From NCBI GenBank assembly GCA_000436695.1, contig HF992589.1, forward strand, positions 6,220-70,219: a stretch of DNA of 64,000 bases, given 5' to 3'. Positions 57,560 through 64,000 of the stretch are shown here, in pieces; the first letter of the stretch is position 1; each line of letters begins with the position of its first letter. The notes beneath the pieces are model-generated. The model ran no database searches, had not been told where the DNA came from, and saw nothing but the letters and a program-made list of their open reading frames with translations. The position numbers were made by a program, and so were the translations under genes. The DNA is from Prevotella sp. CAG:1185. Its GTDB lineage: Bacteria; Bacteroidota; Bacteroidia; Bacteroidales; Bacteroidaceae.

Positions 57560-58038
57560 TAAGATTCTACCAAAGTTTATCACAAATATTTCGTACCACT
57601 TACATTATTTTCTTAAGCCACCTGCATTTTTATCCATTTCAGCTGTATACTTAAGTGTCATTAAATTTCTTGTGGATTATTATTTGTCTTTTTCAGACAT
57701 ATCTGACCTTATCAAGAAAATGCAGACGGAAAGACGACAATAGCAAACAATAAATTTAAATGACTTTATTCACGCACTAATCGAAACACGTCCAAATAAT
57801 CAATGATTTACGAACAGAAAATGGCCGAGTTACATATCATAACTCGGCCATTTTCTGTTCGCAAACAAGCCACTTTCACTCTGAAAGCAAATTACATTAT
57901 TTTATTAATATTACAAACTAAAGACATCAGCGACAAACATATTATAAATTAAAATTTCCCAAAATATTACAATATTAAGCGTCACAGCAATAGTGCCCAT
58001 AGAAATTTATCTGAAACTTGTGAATAATCTCCCCTATT
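57560..58038. other. Gene-free stretch where btuD would be expected
   Basis: 479 nt without a recognisable gene. No Walker motif or LSGGQ-coding stretch was found in any frame. It contains one strong hairpin (57811-57861). Confidence 0.6.
57811..57861. terminator. Bidirectional terminator between btuC and the DUF5715 gene
   Basis: 22-bp perfect stem: 57811-57832 with 57840-57861, loop CATATCA, core AAAATGGCCGAGTTA. The A-tract and T-tract are within the stem; it lies between convergent genes. Distance from btuC (250 nt) is large. Confidence 0.6.
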
Positions 58039-58857
58039 TTATCTCACCGTTATATGAAAACAACCTTGGTGCACTTCATACTTAATATAGCAACGATTAT
58101 TATCACGCATGTCACGCAACACTTCACTAAGCACCCATTTCAACGTATCATTACGCACAACGCGACCTTTGCTTCCATCAATACGGTCAACCGTTTTATA
58201 ACGATTATAACATACATCAAAAGTTGTTCCATAAAGATGGCATGAATTTTCAGTGGCATTACCATTATGACCTCTAAGTTTCTTTACATCATCACGTGAA
58301 CGTAATACACTAGTAACAATAATCTGGTGCAAAGGTATATTCTTAATTCGAAGACTATCGTAATATGCTCGTCCTATATCATTCAGCAACACTGCTGCAC
58401 GAGGAACAAGATATGGAATACTATTTCGCAACGGATCTACAAAAAAATACGGATTAGCCCCAATAAAGACAAGCTCCTTCTTTCTATTTTCTGCATCTTC
58501 CCTATTTTCTACAGGAGTTACGCCATGCTTATTTGCAGCAATCAGTTGCACATCATTATTATCAGGAAAAGTTCTACTAAATCCCGGAACACTATTTATA
58601 CGATTTTTTATAACATTACCTTCTTTATCATAAAAAGATGTCGTTTGAAAAACGGACGATGTTATATGTACTTTTTCTACAGTATTTATCTTCCGTCCAA
58701 TAGTATCCTCTGGAGATTTTTCCAACATACTTTTGCTCATACCGTCACTAACCGGCACCCTATCTTTTGCCACTGAAGGAAAAATAAGTCGGACAATTGC
58801 CAAAATCACAACCACTATAATAAACCCTAACAAATATCTGTTTTTGGTTATTTTCAT
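58039..58857 (-). CDS. DUF5715-type putative M15-like peptidase
   Basis: 272 aa with an N-terminal membrane anchor (about 8-25, LLGFIIVVVILAIVRLIF). The C-terminal half carries a D-Ala-D-Ala peptidase-like zinc site: SCHLYGTTFDVCY (pattern SxHxxGxxxD) and YEVHQGCFHITV (Glu and final His). VTSVLRSRDDVKKLRGHNGN precedes, as in VanY/hedgehog-like folds. Likely acts on peptidoglycan; activity is inferred from the motif. Confidence 0.75.
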   Translation of the reverse strand: MKITKNRYLLGFIIVVVILAIVRLIFPSVAKDRVPVSDGMSKSMLEKSPEDTIGRKINTVEKVHITSSVFQTTSFYDKEGNVIKNRINSVPGFSRTFPDNNDVQLIAANKHGVTPVENREDAENRKKELVFIGANPYFFVDPLRNSIPYLVPRAAVLLNDIGRAYYDSLRIKNIPLHQIIVTSVLRSRDDVKKLRGHNGNATENSCHLYGTTFDVCYNRYKTVDRIDGSKGRVVRNDTLKWVLSEVLRDMRDNNRCYIKYEVHQGCFHITVR

Positions 58858-58978
58858 AATAACAATTATTTTTCGGAATAAAACTTATCTCAACAACATG
58901 AGAACACATTAAATAACAAATGTCACCATTGCAACATACCAATACTATATCATCAAAATTCCAACTAAAGTTCAAATA

Positions 58979-59962
58979 CTAATCAACATACATTTTCTGA
59001 ATAGTATTAACAATCTTTTCAATAATTTCAGGATTAGGTAATTCCTTTTCCGATCCGCAAAGTGCAAGTGAGAAATTATCAGCAAGACATTCTTCCGGAT
59101 TTATCACATAGCCAGTATTCCGCCCTACCTTATCGTAAAAGTCTGATGCATCATCCAAATCATACACAATGGTTTTATGATCTTTCATCATAGGATTAAA
59201 ATTATTGTCCAAAGGAACCAATCCTATATGGACATAATCAAAAAACGAGCCACCTGCATAATCTTTATCAGAACGTATAATCATTGTACATGGCATAGCC
59301 TTACCATCTACAGTAAACATGGCATAATTGTCATAACTATTAACATCAGGATTGGATATGAACCTATCTTTTATATCATCAGCAAACTTTATTTCCTTAT
59401 TCAATATCTTAAATCCGATAATTTCATACATAGACTTTCTGAATTCCTTATTGTCACGTGTCAAAACATGAAAAAGCTCGTGAGCCAACAATTTTGCAAG
59501 CCTTTTAGTATCTATCCTTTTCAAAAAGCCCTCCCCTATACATATTACATCGCCTCGAGTATAAGCCGCAGCTCCACCTTCTTCTTCCATTGTAGTCTTA
59601 ATAAGTAGCAACTCCTTCGGTATAGGCAACTTTATTCTTTTTCTTTCAATGTTATCGCTTAACACATCAAAAGCTTTAATTATAGAGTCTTTTTCTTCTT
59701 TTGTAAAGTTTCCTGTGCTCTGTTCAATCTTATTAAGCAAATCCTTTCGCGTTGCTCCCTTATTTCCGACACGTGCCTCTAAATCAAATTTTCCAAGGCT
59801 CTCAATATATTTATCTGAAACTGTCAACACCTTGTCTGCCTGTCTTTTATCCGCGAATTTAAAAGAGAAATTATTATTTTCGGCATATGTTAAACCACTG
59901 AAAAATGTAATGCACAGACAAGATAAAAGTGTACGTCTATTTATTTGTTTTATAATATACAT
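58979..59962 (-). CDS. Secreted zinc metallopeptidase-like protein
   Basis: 327 aa from ATG 59962; signal peptide MYIIKQINRRTLLSCLCITF...TYAEN. The longer frame upstream has no promoter and is rejected because TATCTTTG (minus strand, 59988-59995, TTTG at 60015-60018) lies within it. HExxH in LAKLLAHELFHVLTRDNKEF with a plausible third ligand Glu in NPEECLADNFSLALCG. Preceded by GGAAAYTRGDVICIGEGFL. Family not recognised; presumably acts in the envelope. Confidence 0.7.
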   Translation of the reverse strand: MYIIKQINRRTLLSCLCITFFSGLTYAENNNFSFKFADKRQADKVLTVSDKYIESLGKFDLEARVGNKGATRKDLLNKIEQSTGNFTKEEKDSIIKAFDVLSDNIERKRIKLPIPKELLLIKTTMEEEGGAAAYTRGDVICIGEGFLKRIDTKRLAKLLAHELFHVLTRDNKEFRKSMYEIIGFKILNKEIKFADDIKDRFISNPDVNSYDNYAMFTVDGKAMPCTMIIRSDKDYAGGSFFDYVHIGLVPLDNNFNPMMKDHKTIVYDLDDASDFYDKVGRNTGYVINPEECLADNFSLALCGSEKELPNPEIIEKIVNTIQKMYVD

Positions 59963-60277
59963 AAGTTCATAACAATTAAAACAGATGCAAAGATAATGCA
60001 AGTATACGTAAATACAAAAATAAATAAGTTTTTTTGTCAATACGTAAAAACAAAACATGATAATCAACAAACTTTTAATTCTACCAATGACATGTAAACA
60101 TCATATATTTTCTTTGCTTGCGTAACGTTTAATATTCTATACAGAATCAAGCACACCTATAACACGGCACAGTCAAACAATAAGCATTTTCGGCTTAAAG
60201 TAAAAAAGATAGAAAAAACGACGAAATATTGAAAAAGTTTCTGTAATTTTGCACAATAATATTAAATACGAACAAAA
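59963..60277. other. Divergent intergenic region with two promoters
   Basis: Minus-strand promoter at 59988-60018 (see the metallopeptidase gene) and plus-strand box TAATTTTG at 60244-60251 before phoH. Nothing else recognised in the AT-rich sequence between. Confidence 0.5.
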
Positions 60278-61237
60278 TTGATCGAGAAGCACATTGTACT
60301 TGAAGACATTGATCCGGTAATTCTATACGGTGTCAATAACACGCATCTGCAAATAGTCAAAGCGCTATATCCCAAACTGAGAATAGTCGCACGTGACAAT
60401 GTAATACGCGTATTGGGCGATGAAGAGCAGATGGCAAATTTTGAAGAAAACATTGAAAAGATACGCAAACATGTATTAAAATATAACTCGATTAATGAAG
60501 ACGACCTTATTAATATAATCAAAGGCAGAAAGGAAAAAGACGATACATCAAAAGATGTAGTTGTATATAATATATCAGGCAAGCCGATTAAAAGCAGGAG
60601 CGCGAACCAGCAAAAGCTCATTGATGCTTATGAGCAAAATGATATGATATTTGCCGTAGGTCCCGCCGGTACAGGTAAGACATATTTAAGTATAGCACTT
60701 GCAGTAAAAGCTCTAAAGGAAAAAGCGACGAAAAAGATTATTTTAAGTCGTCCAGCAGTAGAAGCTGGAGAGAAATTAGGTTTTCTGCCTGGCGACATGA
60801 AGGATAAAATAGACCCATATCTGCAACCTCTCTATGATGCTCTGGAGGATATGATACCTGCCGTAAAATTGCAGGATATGATAGAAAAGCATATTATACA
60901 GATTGCTCCACTGGCGTTTATGAGAGGAAGGACACTGAGCGACGCTGTAATAATCCTCGACGAGGCACAAAATACTACATCTGCGCAAATCCGAATGTTC
61001 CTCACACGACTCGGATGGAACGCTAAAATGATTATAACAGGAGACCTAACACAGGTAGACCTGCCTCATGGCACAACAAGCGGACTGCGTGAAGCCATAC
61101 GTGTGTTAAAAGGCATTGAAGGTATATCTTTCATTAATATGGATCAAAAAGACATTGTCAGACATAAGCTTGTAACAAGAATTGTCAACGCATACGAGAG
61201 AGACAAAGAATTAAAAGATAAGCAAAAGGTTTTATAA
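60278..61237 (+). CDS. phoH: PhoH-family ATPase
   Basis: 319 aa, TTG start: the -7 box TAATTTTG ends at 60251, so the mRNA begins near 60258 and TTG 60278 is the first usable start, giving [21 protein letters not shown]-terminal KH-like part, then PhoH ATPase with Walker [41 protein letters not shown] (here [20 protein letters not shown]), Walker [21 protein letters not shown] and [21 protein letters not shown]-metabolism role presumed. 13 nt before purC. Confidence 0.93.
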   Translation: MIEKHIVLEDIDPVILYGVNNTHLQIVKALYPKLRIVARDNVIRVLGDEEQMANFEENIEKIRKHVLKYNSINEDDLINIIKGRKEKDDTSKDVVVYNISGKPIKSRSANQQKLIDAYEQNDMIFAVGPAGTGKTYLSIALAVKALKEKATKKIILSRPAVEAGEKLGFLPGDMKDKIDPYLQPLYDALEDMIPAVKLQDMIEKHIIQIAPLAFMRGRTLSDAVIILDEAQNTTSAQIRMFLTRLGWNAKMIITGDLTQVDLPHGTTSGLREAIRVLKGIEGISFINMDQKDIVRHKLVTRIVNAYERDKELKDKQKVL

Positions 61238-61250
61238 TAAATCAACAATA

Positions 61251-62198
61251 ATGAAAGCACTTACAAGAACAGATTTCCATTTCGATGGACAAAAAAGCGT
61301 ATATCATGGTAAAGTACGCGATGTTTACAACATCAACGATGACATTATCGTAATGATTGCAACTGACAGAATTTCAGCGTTCGACGTTATTCTGCCTAAA
61401 GGAATTCCTTTTAAAGGCCAGGTTCTTAACCAAATCGCATCAAAATTTCTGGATCAGACAAAAGACATCTGTCCAAACTGGAAGCTAGCAACTCCAGACC
61501 CAATGGTTACAGTAGGTCTGAAATGCGAAGGATTCCGTGTTGAAATGATTATACGTTCAATCCTGACCGGTTCGGCATGGCGTGAGTACCAAAAGGGATG
61601 CCGCGAACTTTGTGGCGTTAAATTGCCTGACGGCATGAAAGAGAATCAGCGTTTCCCGGAGCCTATCATAACACCTACAACTAAGGCAGACGAGGGACAT
61701 GACATGAACATCTCTAAAGAAGAGATAATTGCTCAAGGCATAGTAAGCAAAGAAGACTATGAAGTAATGGAAGACTATACTCGTAAAATTTTTGCACGTG
61801 GCCAGGAAATTGCAGCAAAACATGGACTTATACTTGTTGATACCAAATACGAATTTGGCAAAAGAGATGGAAAGGTTTATCTCATTGACGAAGTTCATAC
61901 TCCCGACAGTAGCCGCTACTTCTATGCTGACGGTTATGAAGAAAAATTTGCTAAAGGTGAGCCACAGCGTCAGTTGTCAAAAGAGTTTGTACGCCAATGG
62001 CTTATTGAGCACAATTTCATGAATGAGCCTGGTCAGACCATGCCGGAGATTACAGACGAGTATGCTGAAAGTGTAAGCGAACGTTACATTGAACTGTTTG
62101 AGCATATCACAGGCGACAAGTTCGACAAAGCTGCCGAAGATGGCGACATTGCCGCAAGAATAGAAAGAAACGTCAATAATTATCTGAAGAACAGATAA
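61251..62198 (+). CDS. purC: Phosphoribosylaminoimidazole-succinocarboxamide synthase
   Basis: Purine synthesis, CAIR plus aspartate to SAICAR; 315 aa, the longer eukaryote-like type common in Bacteroidota. [75 protein letters not shown] and [12 protein letters not shown] are diagnostic. Confidence 0.96.
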   Translation: MKALTRTDFHFDGQKSVYHGKVRDVYNINDDIIVMIATDRISAFDVILPKGIPFKGQVLNQIASKFLDQTKDICPNWKLATPDPMVTVGLKCEGFRVEMIIRSILTGSAWREYQKGCRELCGVKLPDGMKENQRFPEPIITPTTKADEGHDMNISKEEIIAQGIVSKEDYEVMEDYTRKIFARGQEIAAKHGLILVDTKYEFGKRDGKVYLIDEVHTPDSSRYFYADGYEEKFAKGEPQRQLSKEFVRQWLIEHNFMNEPGQTMPEITDEYAESVSERYIELFEHITGDKFDKAAEDGDIAARIERNVNNYLKNR

Positions 62199-62247
62199 TC
62201 TCTGATATACATTCCATCGCATCATGCCTTCTTAAAATCATATAAAA

Positions 62248-62985
62248 ATGACCTATAAGCAGGAACGAATAACACCATATAATAACGGACAAGAAAAGAG
62301 TAAACAAGTTGAAACAATGTTTGACACCATAGCTCATTCATACGACTTGTTAAATCACAGGCTGTCTCTTGGTATTGATTATTTGTGGAGGAATACAGCA
62401 ATAAAGCAGCTTAAGCCTTTTAAACCGGCTATCATATTGGATGTTGCAACCGGCACTGGCGATTTTGCCATTAAATCAGCCAAAGAACTTTCACCGGATA
62501 AAGTTATAGGCATTGACATATCTGAAGGCATGATGCGTATTGGACAAGAAAAGGTCAAGAATGAAGGATTGGATAATATTATAAGTTTTGCCAAGGAAGA
62601 TTGCGAAAAACTATCTTATAAAGACAATACCTTCGATGCTATTATTACCGCATTCGGAATAAGGAACTTCCAGAATTTGGACACAAGTCTGGAAGAAATG
62701 TGCAGGGTTTTAAAAAAAGGCGGGCACGTAAGTATTCTGGAATTGAGTCAGCCCGTAAAATTCCCAATGAAACAATTATTCTGGATATATTCTCACACTA
62801 TACTTCCTATATATGGAAAAATTGTTTCGAAAGACAAAAATGCATATCGCTATTTGACAACAACAATTGAAGCTTTTCCTCAAGGCGAAGTGATGGTTGG
62901 TATTCTTAAAAAAGCCGGATTTTCAGAAGCTACATTTAAGCGCTTGACATTCGGCATATGTACTTGTTATTTTGCAACTAAATAA
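62248..62985 (+). CDS. ubiE: Demethylmenaquinone methyltransferase (MenG/UbiE)
   Basis: SAM-dependent C-methyltransferase, last step of menaquinone synthesis; 245 aa. [23 protein letters not shown] motif [45 protein letters not shown] and [17 protein letters not shown] fit the family. In a menaquinone-using phylum, menG is the meaning. 11 nt before aroE. Confidence 0.95.
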   Translation: MTYKQERITPYNNGQEKSKQVETMFDTIAHSYDLLNHRLSLGIDYLWRNTAIKQLKPFKPAIILDVATGTGDFAIKSAKELSPDKVIGIDISEGMMRIGQEKVKNEGLDNIISFAKEDCEKLSYKDNTFDAIITAFGIRNFQNLDTSLEEMCRVLKKGGHVSILELSQPVKFPMKQLFWIYSHTILPIYGKIVSKDKNAYRYLTTTIEAFPQGEVMVGILKKAGFSEATFKRLTFGICTCYFATK

Positions 62986-62996
62986 TATATTAGGTT

Positions 62997-63743
62997 ATGG
63001 ATAAATACGGATTAATCGGTTACCCGTTAGGCCATTCATTTTCAAAAAGTTATTTCAATGAAAAATTTGAAAATGAGAAAATAGACGCTGAATACATAAA
63101 TTTTGAAATTCCGACACTCGACTCCCTTCCGGAAATTTTGGCTTCAAACCCGGAATTAAAAGGTCTTAACGTAACAATACCACACAAGGAAAAAGTTATC
63201 AGTTACCTCGACTCCATAAGTCCTGAGGCTAGAGCCATTGGAGCTGTTAATGTCATAAGAGTTGACCACAAGGGAAACAATACATTCTTGAAAGGTTTCA
63301 ATAGTGACGTCATTGGTTTCACAAAAAGTATTGAGCCTCTATTAGAAAGATTCCACAAAAAAGCTTTAATACTTGGCACCGGAGGTGCCTCAAAAGCGAT
63401 AAACTTTGGTCTGAAATCATTAGGACTTGAAACTGTGTTTGTCAGCCGCTTTGAGCGTCCCGGCACGATACAATATTCACAAATCACCCCGGATATAATT
63501 CAAGAGTATAATGTTATAGTTAATTGTACTCCGTGTGGTATGTATCCACATATTGACGAATGTCCACAGTTGCCTTATGATGCAATAACCAGTAAGAATC
63601 TTCTTTACGATTTGCTTTATAATCCGGACGAAACTCTATTTATGAAGAAAGGAGCATTGCATGGTGCCACTGTAAAAAACGGATTGGAAATGCTTTTGCT
63701 ACAAGCTTTTGCAAGTTGGGAATTTTGGCATAATAAAGAATGA
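62997..63743 (+). CDS. aroE: Shikimate dehydrogenase
   Basis: NADP(H)-dependent reduction of 3-dehydroshikimate; 248 aa. YGLIGYPLGHSFSKSYFNEK (shikimate Ser pair), LKGLNVTIPHKEKV (catalytic Lys), nucleotide loop ALILGTGGASKAINFGLKSL, and VNCTPCGMYP. Somewhat short for the family (270), as in other Bacteroidales. Confidence 0.95.
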   Translation: MDKYGLIGYPLGHSFSKSYFNEKFENEKIDAEYINFEIPTLDSLPEILASNPELKGLNVTIPHKEKVISYLDSISPEARAIGAVNVIRVDHKGNNTFLKGFNSDVIGFTKSIEPLLERFHKKALILGTGGASKAINFGLKSLGLETVFVSRFERPGTIQYSQITPDIIQEYNVIVNCTPCGMYPHIDECPQLPYDAITSKNLLYDLLYNPDETLFMKKGALHGATVKNGLEMLLLQAFASWEFWHNKE

Positions 63744-63785
63744 AATAGATTTAATTTTAGATAACGTATAAAATTATTTTTAATA

Positions 63786-64000
63786 ATGGATTCACATAAC
63801 CGCTACATGATGCGTGGCGTTTCTGCTGCAAAAGAAGACGTGCACAACGCCATTAAAAACATAGATAAAGGAATTTTTCCACAAGCTTTTTGTAAAATAA
63901 TTCCAGATATTCTTGGAGGTGATCCGGAGTATTGTAATATTATGCATGCTGATGGTGCAGGAACAAAGTCATCGTTGGCATATATGTATTGGAAAGAAAC
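63786..64000 (+). CDS. purM: Phosphoribosylformylglycinamidine cyclo-ligase, 5' end only
   Basis: The first 71 codons run to the window edge: MDSHNRYMMRGVSAAKEDVH, NAIKNIDKGIFPQAFCKIIP, EYCNIMHADGAGTKSSLAYM. This is the N-terminal part of AIR synthase as found in Bacteroidales, with the ATP/substrate motif HADGAGTKS. Start ATG 63786, 43 nt after aroE. With purC it gives two purine-pathway genes in one co-directional run. Confidence 0.9.
   Translation, partial: MDSHNRYMMRGVSAAKEDVHNAIKNIDKGIFPQAFCKIIPDILGGDPEYCNIMHADGAGTKSSLAYMYWKE

Noticed and set aside
57560..57660. Possible 5' remnant of btuD after btuC (small frame running past the btuC stop)
   Set aside because: The translation has no P-loop or ABC signature and lies in a frame overlapping btuC; nothing suggests an ATPase.
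59963..60070. 36-residue N-terminal extension of the HExxH protein
   Set aside because: It would place a promoter box inside the gene and puts a second hydrophobic stretch before a normal signal peptide.

Overview
The window is a chromosomal stretch of a Bacteroidales bacterium, most probably a Prevotella relative. The evidence: low G+C and protein families typical of Bacteroidota (ATP synthase ordered D-C-I-B-E-F-H-A-G, TonB receptor plus surface beta-propeller, ISAon1-type transposase, GHL10 and DUF5715-type secreted proteins). Many genes also carry the Bacteroidota promoter pattern, TTTG, about 20 nt, then TAnnTTTG. Classical Shine-Dalgarno sites are scarce, so starts were chosen from ATG position, signal peptides and promoter position.

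Region by region. 1-4151: hexuronate catabolism (partial uxaA, LacI-type regulator, kdgK, eda). 4177-9058: a very large sensor kinase-like lipoprotein, its response regulator and a miniature AbgT-like membrane protein. 9272-11696: ispE and dnaB, divergent. 11783-16839: leucine pathway leuA-leuC-leuD-leuB, preceded by a leader peptide and attenuator. 17196-22248: valS, mazG, a lipoprotein, ribonuclease Z. 22321-25605: a small secreted domain protein, an L,D-transpeptidase, an ECF sigma factor with a putative anti-sigma partner and a periplasmic helical protein. 25985-32680: secreted GHL10 protein, small beta-barrel, nadC, M23 and C69 peptidases. 32894-42699: NhaD-type antiporter, pfkA and the nine-gene ATP synthase operon.

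42780-47130 is the accessory part: a decayed ISAon1-family element that was itself interrupted by a 235-bp MITE with 7-bp target duplications. It is followed by a segment bounded by 19-bp inverted repeats that carries dnaX, whose base composition is clearly higher in G+C than the rest, and a repeat-rich 700-bp non-coding stretch. Then come tRNA-Arg(ACG), a TRIC-like channel, a 2-hydroxyacid dehydrogenase, rarA, an omega-amidase-like nitrilase and an acidic protein of unknown function. 52095-57559 is a cobalamin-uptake locus behind a B12 riboswitch (btuB, btuG-like, btuF, btuC) without the expected ATPase gene. 58039-64000: two secreted putative metallopeptidases, phoH, purC, menG/ubiE, aroE and the start of purM.

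The observations most worth following: (1) a tandem kinase with complementary losses (first half keeps the ATPase motifs but lacks the histidine, second half has the histidine but a ruined ATPase); (2) a complete Leu attenuator before leuA; (3) dnaX in a repeat-bounded, compositionally distinct segment; (4) the MITE-in-IS insertion, which can be reversed on paper to restore the reading frame; and (5) a terminator hairpin that contains the start codon of the sensor kinase gene.
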